Positions 1 through 9,703 are shown, numbered from the stretch's first letter. The stretch is DNA of 64,000 bases from Eubacteriaceae bacterium CHKCI004 (GCA_900016875.1 FCNR01000054.1:62001-126000); one strand, 5' to 3'. The notes: generated from the letters alone by a model not told the origin. A program made the numbers and translations.

Positions 1-93
1 GGTATAGAGAGAATAAATATGCTATAGTTCTGCCGGATATATGGCAGATTCACATGGATACCATGTATTTAGGATAAAATGGAGGAAAACGAG

Positions 94-717
94 ATGTCAA
101 AGAAACAGGATGCTTTTTATTATAATAATTTTATCAGCTGCGCGGAATATTCCTGCAAAGCAGTACATTTGCTGAAAGATATTCTGACTGATTTTAATCC
201 GGAAGAAATATCGGTCAAGATGGACGAGATGCATGATATTGAGCATCAGGCAGACGATACTAAACATGAAATGACAGATAAACTGGCGAAGGCGTTTATC
301 ACTCCGATAGAGCGGGAGGATATCATTGAGCTCAGTCATCACATTGATGACGTGACTGACAAGGTAGAAGAGGTTCTGATTCGGGTGTACATTAACAATG
401 TACAGGAAATCCCAAAAGAAGTTATGCAGCTTCTTGATATCGTCAGCAAATGTTGTGAGGAAGTGTGGAATCTGTTAAAAGAGTTTGCTGACTTCAAACA
501 CTCCAAAAATTTACGTGATAAGATTATTGCCATCAATACTTTGGAGGAAGAGGCGGACGCCCTTTACATTGCCAATATGAGAAAGCTTCACACGGAAGAT
601 CATGATATGCTTCATATTATCGCGTGGTCTGAAGTATATACTTATCTGGAGAAATGTGCCGATGCCTGTGAGCATGTGGCGGATACAGTGGGCAGTGTGG
701 TTATGAAAAATTCATAA
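94..717 (+). CDS. DUF47 family PhoU-like protein
   Basis: A 207-residue, mostly helical, acidic protein of the DUF47/TIGR00153 family, which resembles PhoU and is usually encoded beside a PiT-type inorganic phosphate transporter. It is thought to regulate phosphate uptake from the cytoplasmic side. Visible family signatures are the EHQAD..KHEM segment near residue 50, the ITPIEREDI motif near residue 70 and the IDDVTDKVEE helix after it. An ATG lies 15 bases upstream, but GGAGG at 81-85 is correctly spaced only for the ATG at 94, which begins MSKKQDAFYY. No transporter follows; one could lie just before the window. Family assignment is firm, the role is inferred from the family. Confidence 0.88.
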   Translation: MSKKQDAFYYNNFISCAEYSCKAVHLLKDILTDFNPEEISVKMDEMHDIEHQADDTKHEMTDKLAKAFITPIEREDIIELSHHIDDVTDKVEEVLIRVYINNVQEIPKEVMQLLDIVSKCCEEVWNLLKEFADFKHSKNLRDKIIAINTLEEEADALYIANMRKLHTEDHDMLHIIAWSEVYTYLEKCADACEHVADTVGSVVMKNS

Positions 718-742
718 TTGACAGTGGACTTTTATTCAACGG

Positions 743-787
743 CAGTTTTCGCGGGAGACATCAGTTCTTCCGAGAAAACTGTTTCGT
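743..787 (+). terminator. Probable terminator after the DUF47 gene
   Basis: CAGTTTTC at 743-750 pairs with GAAAACTG at 774-781 and is followed by a short imperfect T run. It sits 26 bases after the stop. The weak T tract keeps confidence moderate. Confidence 0.45.
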
Positions 788-806
788 TGCAATATGAAAA
801 TAATTT

Positions 807-835
807 TTGACAAGAATAGAGGCAGGATGCATAGT
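807..835 (+). promoter_or_regulatory. Promoter of the bgl leader
   Basis: TTGACA at 807-812 and CATAGT at 830-835 are separated by 17 bases. The -35 is consensus, the -10 is weak. The predicted start of transcription, about 842, lies just before the RAT hairpin at 855, which is the expected arrangement for an antiterminated leader. Confidence 0.5.
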
Positions 836-854
836 ATATTCAGTTGAAAACAGT

Positions 855-882
855 GGCTTGTTACCGATATTCGGGCAATACC
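855..882 (+). promoter_or_regulatory. Ribonucleic antiterminator (RAT) site of the BglG/LicT type
   Basis: The sequence runs GGCTTGTTACCGATATTCGG and then GCAATACC. It matches the form of known RAT sites (GGATTGTTACTG...GCAGGCAAAACC) recognised by the CAT domain of BglG/SacY/LicT proteins. Its 3' part overlaps the left arm of the terminator hairpin that follows, so RAT folding and terminator folding are mutually exclusive, as in the known mechanism. Confidence 0.8.
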
Positions 883-939
883 AATAATAATTTACAGAAG
901 GACGAGTGTCTGTATCTTATTATTTGTATTGCCTTTTTT
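874..939 (+). terminator. Leader terminator controlled by the RAT
   Basis: The left arm GGCAATACCAATAATAA (874-890) pairs with TTATTATTTGTATTGCC (917-933) with one mismatch, followed by six T. It is a strong intrinsic terminator 37 bases before the start of the bglG remnant. Confidence 0.85.
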
Positions 940-975
940 ATTTGCCGCAAAATAAGGGGAGAAGGAATGAAAAAT

Positions 976-1490
976 ATGAGGATTAAAAAGGTATTGAATA
1001 ATAATGTGGTGATTGCAGAAGATGTGATTACATATGCCAGCAAAGAAAAGGGACTGGAGCTCAAAGAACTGATTCACATCACTCTGACAGACCACATTGA
1101 CGGTGTGCTGACCCGTTTGAAAAAAGGAATTTCGCTGAGTAATCAGCTGACCATGGAAATCAGCCGTGTGTATGATACGGAGTTCCAGATTGGACTGTAC
1201 GCAGTGAATCTGCTGAGGGAGAAGACAGGATGTGAGGTGCTGCGGGATGAGGCTGCGTTTGTGGCAATGCATTTTCTCAATAACCGGATGGATCTGATCT
1301 GGCCAGCACAGAACAGGAAGTACGGACTGTACTCAAATTCGTGTATGACACGGTGGTGAGTGCGTATCCGGAACCTGCCCGGTGTACGGAGAAGGTAGTA
1401 AAAGTGTTTGCACTTAAATATAAAAAAGAACTTTCCACAGAGGAAAAAGCGTATTTAACTCTTTACATAGAGAAACTCAACAGAGAGTGA
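976..1490 (+). pseudogene. BglG/LicT-family transcription antiterminator, broken
   Basis: This is the remnant of a beta-glucoside antiterminator. The first residues (RIKKVLNNNVV) are the start of the CAT RNA-binding domain, but the text jumps at once into PRD1 (EDVITYASKEKG..LTDHIDG), so most of the CAT domain is deleted. After the end of PRD1 (AFVAMHFLNNRMDL) the frame is lost. At 1291-1302 the bases GATCTGATCTGG hold a 5-base tandem duplication; removing it restores reading into PRD2 (LASTEQEVRTVLKFVYDTVV) through to LYIEKLNRE and the stop at 1488. Two independent lesions make a functional antiterminator very unlikely. The ATG at 976 is better spaced from GGAGAAGGA than the one at 967. Confidence 0.85.
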
Positions 1491-1683
1491 GATATGGCAA
1501 TTCAGCCGGATGAAAAAACGCCTGAAAATGCGAAAGGGTTCTTTACCTGGATCAGGAAAGAGAGCGCAGGAATTTAGGCTACGTCAAGAAGAACAAAAGA
1601 AGATAGCAGAAAGAAATTTGGGGACGCCCATTTGATATAGAAAAAAGTTGACAACCGATGTTCTGGGTGAGCGGACGGCGCCT

Positions 1684-1711
1684 TTGCACGGTTTCCATAA
1701 AAAATTATAAT
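1684..1711 (+). promoter_or_regulatory. Candidate promoter for the PTS gene
   Basis: TTGCAC at 1684-1689 and TATAAT at 1706-1711 are 16 bases apart, 72 bases before the permease start. The rest of 1491-1783 shows no gene and no second RAT. If real, this promoter would allow expression that bypasses the leader terminator at 874-939. Confidence 0.4.
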
Positions 1712-1783
1712 TGCCGGTTCGTATCCGGGAGATGGCTCAGCCACAGCCCGGCGGCGGACGAAGCATGAGAAAGGAAAAGAAAA

Positions 1784-3724
1784 ATGGATTATTCAATTAC
1801 AGCAAAAGAGCTTCTGGAGAAGCTCGGCGGAGAAAAAAATATTCAGTCGCTAACCCATTGCATGACGAGACTGCGTTTTGTATTAAAAGACGACAGTAAA
1901 ATTGATGACGACGTTGTGGGAAAGATTCCGGGAGTAATCGGCGTCAACCGACAAGGAGGCCAGTATCAGGTTATTATCGGAAATAATGTGGTCAAATGTT
2001 TTAAAGAAATCAATCAGATTGCCAGCTTCGGAGAGGCGGCTGAAACCGCACCGAAAGAGAAGCGCAACCCGGTCAACGTGGCAATCGAATTTATTTCCGG
2101 ATGCATGGCGCAGATTTTCCCGGCGATTATCGCTGGTGGTCTGATCAAGGTGCTGCTTATCATTTTCGGGCCGACCCTTCTTGGCGTTATGGAATCTACT
2201 GGAGATACCTATATTATATTAAATGCGTTGGGGGACGCGCCGTTTTATTTCCTGCCGGTGATGATCGCTTACACCGCTTCCAGGAAATTAAACTGTAACT
2301 CATTTTTGGCGGTGACGGTGGCAGCCATGCTCATTTACCCGGATTTGATCACATTGCTTGGCTCAGATACCCCTACGTATCTGTTTGGCGTGATCCCTGT
2401 CACCCACGCCAGCTATTTTTCATCGATCATTCCGGCTATGCTGGCAACGATTCTTCTCAAATATGTAGAAATTGGTGTGGATAAGATTACACCGGACTGG
2501 GCGAAGAATTTCTTAAAACCTCTGATTATCGTCTTTGTGACAGGAATTGTCACTCTTGTAGTGCTGGCGCCGCTGGGCTCCATCATCGGTAATGGTTTAC
2601 AGGTAATCATCAACACGGTTTATGAATTTGCTCCGTGGCTTGCAATGCTTATCTTTGCAGCGGCGATGCCGTTCATCGTCATGACAGGTATGCATTGGGC
2701 ATTTACGCCTACGGCACTGATGGCGCTCACCAACCCAGGATTTGAACTGATGCTTCTTCCAGCCATGCTTTGCTCCAATACCGCGCAGGCGGGGGCAACC
2801 TTTGGTGTGGCTTGCAAGACAAAAGATAAAAATATGAGAGAGATGGCTATCCCGGCAGGTATTTCTGCCCTGCTGGCAGGCGTTACAGAGCCGGCCATGT
2901 ACGGTGTAACTTTAAAATTAAAGAAACCGATGGTGGCTGCTTGCATTGCCAGCGGAATTGCCGGTCTGATTGCCGGACTGGTTAATCTGAAAGCGTATGC
3001 GTTTGCGACCCCTTGTCTGACAGCCATCGTACAGTTTGTGGCACCGGACGGCGGAAGAAATATCATTTTTGCGGTGATTATTTTTGCAGTATCTTTTATT
3101 CTCTCCTTTGTGTTGGCCTTTATCATGACCGATAAGGGAGGAAATGTACAGGCTGCCGAAGGCAGTGCCGATGGAAATGTACAGACGACCGGCAAACTGC
3201 AGGACGGTCAGCATGACAATGCGGCAACCGCAGCCGGGAATGGCGAAAAGAACAGCGCAGCAGCGGGCAAACCTCTGACCGTCTATAATCCTCTGAAGGG
3301 AGAGGTGATTCCACTGGCCGATGTGGATGACGCCGCATTTTCTTCCGAGGTACTGGGAAAAGGTTATGCGGTAAAACCGTCGGTGGGCATGGTGAAAGCG
3401 CCTTTCTCCGGAACGGTGGAAACCCTTATGGATTCTTATCATGCGCTGGGGCTGATTTCCGATGACGGAATGGTACTGCTCATCCATGTGGGTCTTGACA
3501 CAGTGCAGCTTAATGGAAAACATTTCACTCCGAAAGTAAAAGTCGGCGACCGGGTCAACATTGGCGATGTGTTGCTGGAATTTGATAAGGAAGCCATTGA
3601 AGCGGAAGGTTATCAGACCGTGACTCCGGTTATTCTGACCAATGTGGACGATTACAGCAAAATGGAAATCGGTAAGCCGGGTGTGAAAGACTTTGGTGAG
3701 GAAATGATTTCCCTGGAAAAATAA
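1784..3724 (+). CDS. bglP: PTS beta-glucoside transporter, subunits IIBCA
   Basis: A 646-residue phosphotransferase permease that imports and phosphorylates aryl- or alkyl-beta-glucosides. Domain order is IIB (1-90), with the phosphorylated cysteine at Cys26 in HCMTRLRF; a hydrophobic IIC membrane domain (about 100-460), including a GVTEPAMYG-type segment; a Gly/Ala/Asn-rich linker; then IIA (about 490-646), with the phospho-histidine His568 in LLIHVGLDTV. The length is close to E. coli BglF (625). The gene is 41 bases before the GH1 glucosidase, so import and hydrolysis are coupled. It lies behind a RAT terminator but its antiterminator is broken. All three phosphotransfer domains look intact. 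Confidence 0.94.
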   Translation: MDYSITAKELLEKLGGEKNIQSLTHCMTRLRFVLKDDSKIDDDVVGKIPGVIGVNRQGGQYQVIIGNNVVKCFKEINQIASFGEAAETAPKEKRNPVNVAIEFISGCMAQIFPAIIAGGLIKVLLIIFGPTLLGVMESTGDTYIILNALGDAPFYFLPVMIAYTASRKLNCNSFLAVTVAAMLIYPDLITLLGSDTPTYLFGVIPVTHASYFSSIIPAMLATILLKYVEIGVDKITPDWAKNFLKPLIIVFVTGIVTLVVLAPLGSIIGNGLQVIINTVYEFAPWLAMLIFAAAMPFIVMTGMHWAFTPTALMALTNPGFELMLLPAMLCSNTAQAGATFGVACKTKDKNMREMAIPAGISALLAGVTEPAMYGVTLKLKKPMVAACIASGIAGLIAGLVNLKAYAFATPCLTAIVQFVAPDGGRNIIFAVIIFAVSFILSFVLAFIMTDKGGNVQAAEGSADGNVQTTGKLQDGQHDNAATAAGNGEKNSAAAGKPLTVYNPLKGEVIPLADVDDAAFSSEVLGKGYAVKPSVGMVKAPFSGTVETLMDSYHALGLISDDGMVLLIHVGLDTVQLNGKHFTPKVKVGDRVNIGDVLLEFDKEAIEAEGYQTVTPVILTNVDDYSKMEIGKPGVKDFGEEMISLEK

Positions 3725-3743
3725 AGCAAAAAAAGAAGTATAA

Positions 3744-5213
<1,470 letters not shown>

Positions 5214-5281
5214 ACAAGGTGCGGAGGCGGCAAGCCCGCCATCCGTCAAAAAAAGATAATACTAAACTTTTATATAAGCAG

Positions 5282-5318
5282 AAAAAGCGTCAAATGAGAG
5301 AAAATTTGGCGCTTTTTC
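5282..5318 (+). terminator. Terminator of the bgl locus
   Basis: AAAAAGCGTCAAAT pairs with ATTTGGCGCTTTTT around a short loop, with a T tract as part of the right arm. It is 68 bases after the glucosidase stop. Confidence 0.8.
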
Positions 5319-5407
5319 TCAAAATGGGGATTGGTCGATTGAAACTGCGGGTATTGAAAAATCAGAGGATGTATGAGCAGACGAGATTTGCGACGACGTA
5401 TATATTA

Positions 5408-5534
5408 TAGAAAAACGCAGTCGGGAAGCCCTTCTCCTCCACCTCGGCAGGCTGATTATTGAAACCTTTGTTATAACATTTACATGACGCCTGCGCTCAC
5501 AGTCGTCGCCGACCTTTCCCGCTGTGTTTTTCTA
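5408..5534. repeat. Inverted-repeat element in the 5.2-6.1 kb gap
   Basis: AGAAAAACGCAGTCGGGAA at 5408-5426 is the near-complement of TTCCCGCTGTGTTTTTCT at 5517-5534. The right half overlaps a dispersed repeat also found at 55.9 kb. The stretch 5214-6123 holds no convincing gene; it is filled by this element, a tandem array and a promoter region. Confidence 0.5.
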
Positions 5535-5571
5535 TTGAGATATCATGCCGCAAATCTCTGCCTTCTGCATC
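5490..5571 (+). repeat. Dispersed repeat, copy 1
   Basis: This roughly 80-base segment starts CCTGCGCTCACAGTCGTCG and continues through GACCTT, CCCG and CGCAAATCTCTG to TGCAT. By eye about three quarters of its bases match the segment at 55913-55994 on the same strand. It has no coding potential. Confidence 0.6.
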
Positions 5572-5735
5572 ACCCGGATTATAACGAAGTCACCGGATTC
5601 AAATCAACGAAATCTGTACCAGAGTGGCTGGCTCGCCAGGATTGTCGGTGTCCCTCTTGACTTTTAATGATATGTGCAAAAATTGCAGCCATTTATTGGA
5701 AATCAGAGAATAGTCGACATCATAAGAAACAGAAA

Positions 5736-5990
5736 TTACGGTTAAAATCTCCATAGTTTATAAAATAACCGTTATATTCTGGCTGAAATCACGGTTAAAA
5801 ACACAAGAGTTCATGATGCAACCGTTTTTTTATGGTACAATCACGGTTAAAATTACAATAGTCTGTAATATAACCGTTCTACCAGGCTTAAAATCACGGT
5901 TGAAATTACAATAGTTTATGATATAACCGTTTTACCAGGCGAAAAGTACCGCTGAATTTTTATTTTCTACGACAGAACCGTTCAACAGTC
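5736..5990 (+). repeat. Tandem array of five 52-53 base units with palindromic ends
   Basis: Units begin at about 5738, 5791, 5843, 5896 and 5948. Each starts with ACGGTTAAAA or a variant, carries an ACAATAGTTTATGATAT-like middle, and ends TAACCGT, so the two ends of each unit are complementary and every unit can form a small hairpin. The last unit is the most degenerate. All parts of the unit are conserved, so this is not a repeat-spacer (CRISPR) pattern. Confidence 0.8.
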
Positions 5991-6035
5991 AAAAATTGCC
6001 ACAGCCCTCTACTTTGCCACAAAGGTACAGGATTC

Positions 6036-6099
6036 TTGTAAATCTCCTATGCACGTAGACTGCCGCGTATTGCAAAGAGATTTACAAATCCCATTATAA
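6036..6099 (+). promoter_or_regulatory. Inverted repeat and candidate promoter before the HAD gene
   Basis: TTGTAAATCTC at 6036-6046 is the exact complement of GAGATTTACAA at 6077-6087. A promoter-like pair, TTGCAA at 6070-6075 and TTATAA at 6094-6099 with an 18-base spacer, overlaps the right arm, so the repeat could be an operator. Confidence 0.4.
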
Positions 6100-6123
6100 A
6101 AAAGAATAAGGAGGACTCATCAT

Positions 6124-6975
6124 ATGAGAAAAATCATTTTTTTAAACGTGGACGGTACGTTGGTTACCTATGAAAACCGTATCCCGGCTTCTGCCGTTAC
6201 TGCTATCCGTGAAGCGAGAAAACAAGGGCATCGCGTGTACATTTGCACGGGGAGGAGCCGAGCCGAGGTCAGCGAAGAATTGTGGGATATCGGTTTTGAC
6301 GGCATGATCGGCGGAAACGGAAGCTATGTGGAAGACCATGGGAAAGTGGTGATGCATCAGCGGATTACGCCGGAGCAGTGCCGTCATATCGTGGACTGGC
6401 TCCATGAAAGAAAACTGGAGTTTTATCTGGAATGTAATTCGGGTTTATATGCCAGCGAGCATTTTGAGACGGAGGCTGTGCCGGCGGTGCATGCCTATAT
6501 GAAAGGAAAGGGACAGGACTCGGCAGATCTGCAGGTAAGAGATGTTTTTGAGGGCATCCGGTTCGGGGAGAACCTGTACCGGGATGATGTGAACAAGGTC
6601 AGCTATATTTTGAGCAGTTATCAGGATTATCTGGATTCCATCGAGGAATTTCCGGATCTGAAGCCGGGGACCTGGGGCGGAAAAGGGGAGACCGCGCTCT
6701 TTGGAGACCTGGGGGTGAAGGGAATCGATAAGGCGTATTCCATTGAGCGGCTGCTCGAACATATCGGCGCGGACAGGGAAGATACCATCGCTTTCGGGGA
6801 CGCCAAAGTGGATATTCCGATGCTTTCCTACTGCCAGACCGGCGTTGCCATGGGAAATGGCGGTGAGGAGATCAGAGCCATGGCGGATTTTGTCACCGAT
6901 GATGTGGAGAAGGACGGGTTGTATGAAGCGTTTCAGAAGCTGAGGCTGCTGGGAGAAAATGGAAAACCTGATTGA
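6124..6975 (+). CDS. HAD superfamily (Cof-type) hydrolase, nucleophile replaced
   Basis: A 283-residue cytoplasmic protein of the Cof/type IIB haloacid dehalogenase family, whose members dephosphorylate sugar phosphates and similar metabolites. Motif I normally reads DxDGT with the first Asp as nucleophile; here it is FLNVDGTL, so residue 8 is Asn (codon AAC). The other elements are present: CTGRS (motif II), the lysine in GIDKAYS (motif III) and GDAKVDIPML (motif IV). The fold should be intact but phosphatase activity is doubtful unless the Asn is a one-base change from GAC or the subfamily works differently. Start ATG follows AAGGAGG at good spacing. It appears to be monocistronic. Confidence 0.85.
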   Translation: MRKIIFLNVDGTLVTYENRIPASAVTAIREARKQGHRVYICTGRSRAEVSEELWDIGFDGMIGGNGSYVEDHGKVVMHQRITPEQCRHIVDWLHERKLEFYLECNSGLYASEHFETEAVPAVHAYMKGKGQDSADLQVRDVFEGIRFGENLYRDDVNKVSYILSSYQDYLDSIEEFPDLKPGTWGGKGETALFGDLGVKGIDKAYSIERLLEHIGADREDTIAFGDAKVDIPMLSYCQTGVAMGNGGEEIRAMADFVTDDVEKDGLYEAFQKLRLLGENGKPD

Positions 6976-7145
6976 TCAAGGTAGAAAAGGACGATATACT
7001 TTTGCCTCGGCACAACGACAACGTGTATGGACATCTGTTCTTTCCCACAAAACTTCTTAAAGCCCAACTTTATATTGGCTAAGCACTGGTAAGATGGTAT
7101 AATAAGACAACTAGAGAGAAAACGGGCCGTAAGAGGAGGGATTTT

Positions 7146-7397
7146 ATGTTTACAGTATTTAATTCAGAAAGCTTATGGATTGGAACAGATTTGAAACTTT
7201 TCAACCGGATTCGGGACGCCTTGAAGGATGCAGATATTCCGTACAAATACAAGACGAAGAATCACCTGTCTGACTGGGGCGGTCATGGCACAGTGCGTGG
7301 AAGAACGGGAAGTGCCGGCAATCCAACAGATCAGATGTATCAGTATGAGATTTTTGTGTACAGTAAGGACTATGAGCGGGCAAGGCGCCTGATATGA
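7146..7397 (+). CDS. Small DUF2007-like protein
   Basis: An 83-residue protein with an AAGAGGAGG ribosome site. The pattern of a first beta strand (MFTVFNSESLWIG), a helix (LFNRIRDALKDADIPYKYK) and a last strand-helix (YEIFVYSKDYERARRLI) resembles DUF2007 signal-transducing-like domains, which have a ferredoxin-like fold. The central GGHGTVRGRTGSAGN stretch is loop-like. Function unknown. It is 12 bases before the SdpI-like gene and probably co-transcribed. Confidence 0.6.
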   Translation: MFTVFNSESLWIGTDLKLFNRIRDALKDADIPYKYKTKNHLSDWGGHGTVRGRTGSAGNPTDQMYQYEIFVYSKDYERARRLI

Positions 7398-7409
7398 GAA
7401 GAAGAAACT

Positions 7410-7796
7410 ATGGGATTTTGGATATTTATGCTGTTTTGCGATCTGTTGATTCCGGCTGTTATGATTGGCTTCGGAGGAGTCTGGAAGAAGAAACCGCCGA
7501 AGGAGATTAACGGATTCTATGGCTATCGGACGGCCATGGCCATGAAAAACCGGGATACGTGGACTTTTGCCCACAAATACTGCGGAAAAATATGGTACAT
7601 TTGCGGATGGATTCTTTTGGTAGTAACCATTCCTGCGATGCTGCCGGTAATGAAAGCAGACGAGGATACGGTGGGAAGCGTCGGGACGGTTTTGTGTCTG
7701 CTGCAGATAATTCCGCTGATTCTGTCGATCGTTCTAACGGAGCTCGCCCTTCGGAAGAACTTTGATAAAAATGGAAGACGTCGGAGGAGGTTCTGA
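7410..7796 (+). CDS. SdpI family membrane protein
   Basis: A 128-residue membrane protein with three hydrophobic segments (about 1-25, 62-80, 92-112). The family signature NGFYGYRT..AMKNRDTW.FAHKY is clear. In Bacillus, SdpI is an immunity/signalling protein against the SdpC toxin, but most Firmicute relatives are of unknown role, and no SdpC-like toxin is nearby. The C terminus is strongly basic (GRRRRRF). Confidence 0.8.
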   Translation: MGFWIFMLFCDLLIPAVMIGFGGVWKKKPPKEINGFYGYRTAMAMKNRDTWTFAHKYCGKIWYICGWILLVVTIPAMLPVMKADEDTVGSVGTVLCLLQIIPLILSIVLTELALRKNFDKNGRRRRRF

Positions 7797-7857
7797 GAGA
7801 TGGCTGTTTTATTATGGCACAGGCAATCTACAATTATAAGAAATGGAAAGAGGAATC

Positions 7858-8343
7858 ATGATTAAACCGGACGGAGAACACCGGGTATCCAAAACAGATA
7901 CCTATCTGAACGTGGCGGAGGCATTTGCTTACCGGAGCACCTGCATAAAAAGAAAATACGGAGCGGTCATCGTGAAAAATGACGTTGTGGTATCCACCGG
8001 ATACAACGGCTCGCCCCGGGGATATGACAACTGCTGCGATATCGGAGTCTGCCCGCGGATGGAAAGGGATATGCATCAGGGAGAGGGCTATGATATCTGC
8101 CGCGCTATCCATGCAGAACAAAATGCATTGCTGAACTGTTCCAGAGAGCAGACCATGGGGGCGGATCTGTATTTGACGGGAGTCAACCCATCCGATAATT
8201 CCATTCATCGGGCGAAGCCCTGTCCGCTCTGCGCCAGGATGATCATCCAGGCGGGAATCCGCAATGTGATCATGCGAACCGGCGACGCTCCCGGAGCGTA
8301 TGTGATTGTTCCGGCGGGAAAGCTGACATGGCATCATGACTGA
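7858..8343 (+). CDS. dCMP deaminase (ComEB-like)
   Basis: A 161-residue zinc-dependent deaminase of the dCMP deaminase/ComEB family, converting dCMP to dUMP for thymidylate synthesis. Zinc and catalytic motifs are visible: HAEQNALL (His and the proton-shuttling Glu) and PCPLCARMI (two Cys). The upstream ATG at 7843 is itself part of the ribosome-site region; GGAAAGAGG places the start at 7858. The last codons (LTWHHD and stop) lie inside the first copy of a roughly 40-base direct repeat, so the C terminus may have been altered by repeat expansion. Confidence 0.88.
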   Translation: MIKPDGEHRVSKTDTYLNVAEAFAYRSTCIKRKYGAVIVKNDVVVSTGYNGSPRGYDNCCDIGVCPRMERDMHQGEGYDICRAIHAEQNALLNCSREQTMGADLYLTGVNPSDNSIHRAKPCPLCARMIIQAGIRNVIMRTGDAPGAYVIVPAGKLTWHHD

Positions 8344-8430
8344 GACCATGGGGGGAGGCTGAGATGCATATGGCATCATGACTGAGACCGCGGGGCAGAG
8401 ATGCACATGGTGTCACGGCTGAGACTGTGG
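8328..8430 (+). repeat. Three degenerate direct repeats at the 3' end of the deaminase gene
   Basis: ATGGCATCATGACTGAGACC begins at 8328 and again at 8370; a weaker third copy (ATGGTGTCACGGCTGAGACT) begins at 8407. Periods are 42 and 37 bases. The copies share a later GAGATGCA. The first copy contains the stop codon of the deaminase gene. Confidence 0.75.
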
Positions 8431-8482
8431 AAGTTGCAGGAAAGATGAAAGATATCATGAACTGAGCAGATATGGAGGAAAA

Positions 8483-9019
8483 ATGGCACAGCATATCATT
8501 GTGGAGGACTATAATCCCGCATGGCCGGAAATGTACAGGCAGGAGGCCATGCGGATGAAAAGCATTTTAAAAGAAAACTGTGTGGAGATCCATCATATCG
8601 GAAGTACCGCTGTTCCCGGGCTTGCCGCCAAACCGATCATAGATATCATAGCGGCGGTGCGGGAACTTTCCGATGTGGATAAAAAATGCAGTTTGTTTGA
8701 GGAGGCCGGCTATGAATCTCTGGGAGAGTTCGGCATCAGGGGACGGAGGTATCTTCGGAAGGGCGGCGATGAGCGAACCCATCAGGTTCACATTTTTTCA
8801 GAAAATGATACGGAGAATCTCATCAGGCATCTGGCCTTCCGGGATTACATGCGGAGTCACGCGGAGGAGCGTGAGCAATACGCCGCGCTGAAGAAAGAGC
8901 TGGCACAGAAGTATCCGTATGATATCGATGGCTACTGCGACGGAAAAGATGCATTTGTAAAAAAGATAGAAAAACAGGCTCTGGCAAAGTATGGAAAGGA
9001 GAAACTATGCGGGAAGTAA
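8483..9019 (+). CDS. GrpB/UPF0157 family nucleotidyltransferase-like protein
   Basis: A 178-residue protein of the GrpB family (UPF0157), related to the nucleotidyltransferase fold. The signature HHIGSTAVPGLAAKPIIDI is complete, followed by the LRKGG..RTHQVHIF block near residue 95 and HLAFRDYMRSH near 115. The biochemical role of the family is unknown. Ribosome site TGGAGGAAAA. The 3' end overlaps the CAT-like gene by 13 bases. Confidence 0.85.
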   Translation: MAQHIIVEDYNPAWPEMYRQEAMRMKSILKENCVEIHHIGSTAVPGLAAKPIIDIIAAVRELSDVDKKCSLFEEAGYESLGEFGIRGRRYLRKGGDERTHQVHIFSENDTENLIRHLAFRDYMRSHAEEREQYAALKKELAQKYPYDIDGYCDGKDAFVKKIEKQALAKYGKEKLCGK

Positions 9020-9618
9020 ATCCGATGGATACCGACCGGGCGGTGAGCTGGCAGCTGTATATTGACGCGCCCATGCCCATGGTTACCATATTTAAGACAT
9101 TGAATATTACAAATCTCATGAAACGCAGAGCAGAGGGCTATAAGCTTAATATGCTGCTGTGTTTCTGTATCCTGCAGGCTGCTCAGAACACAAAAGAATT
9201 CCGCTTGCTGCCGGTGGGAAAGAAAATGATGGAATACGACAGGATCGGCGTCAATGTGATTGTCAAAAACCAGGGCGGCGGCATAAATTCCTGTGATCTT
9301 CCGTTTACACAGACACTGGAAGAATTTAACCGCAGCTATCTGGAACTCACAGAGTAGGTGCGCCGTACCTGCGCCGATTACGAAATAACAGACCATATGA
9401 TAATAGGAACGTCCAGTCTGGTAAAATACGATATCGACGGCGCGGTGAACATGTACAGCGGAATTTTCAATAATCCTTTTCTGATCTGGGGCAAATACCG
9501 GGAAGAATCCGGCGCGGCAAAACTGCCGCTGTCATTCCAGTTCCACCATGTGCAGATGGACGGCATGGAAGCCTGTGAATTTCTGGAGAGAGTGCAGAGA
9601 GTAATCGATTCTTTATAA
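9007..9618 (+). pseudogene. Chloramphenicol acetyltransferase-like protein, amber-interrupted
   Basis: One reading frame of 203 codons, interrupted only by an in-frame TAG at 9355. The N-terminal part (MREVNPMDTDRAV..QLYIDAPMPMVT) and the C-terminal part, with the catalytic-type motif QFHHVQMDGMEACEF (HHxxxDG), together make a CAT/CatA-like trimeric acetyltransferase. A good ribosome site (GGAAAGGAG) precedes 9007. The active-site His lies downstream of the stop, so the 116-residue product should be inactive. A single base change explains the break. Resistance should not be assumed: many CAT-like proteins do not act on chloramphenicol. Confidence 0.75.
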
Positions 9619-9703
9619 ATGAAAGAAAACAGGAGAAGCATTTGATGGAGAGAGCGGAAATATTTGCAGCGGAGGATGTTTCGCTGCTTAAAGAGGTGTA
9701 GAT

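Noticed and set aside
5736-5990. CRISPR array
   Set aside because: Whole units are similar, including the part that would be spacers, and no cas genes are nearby.
9355-9357. Pyrrolysine or other recoding of TAG in the CAT-like gene
   Set aside because: TAG ends several intact genes here and no pyrrolysine genes were seen.
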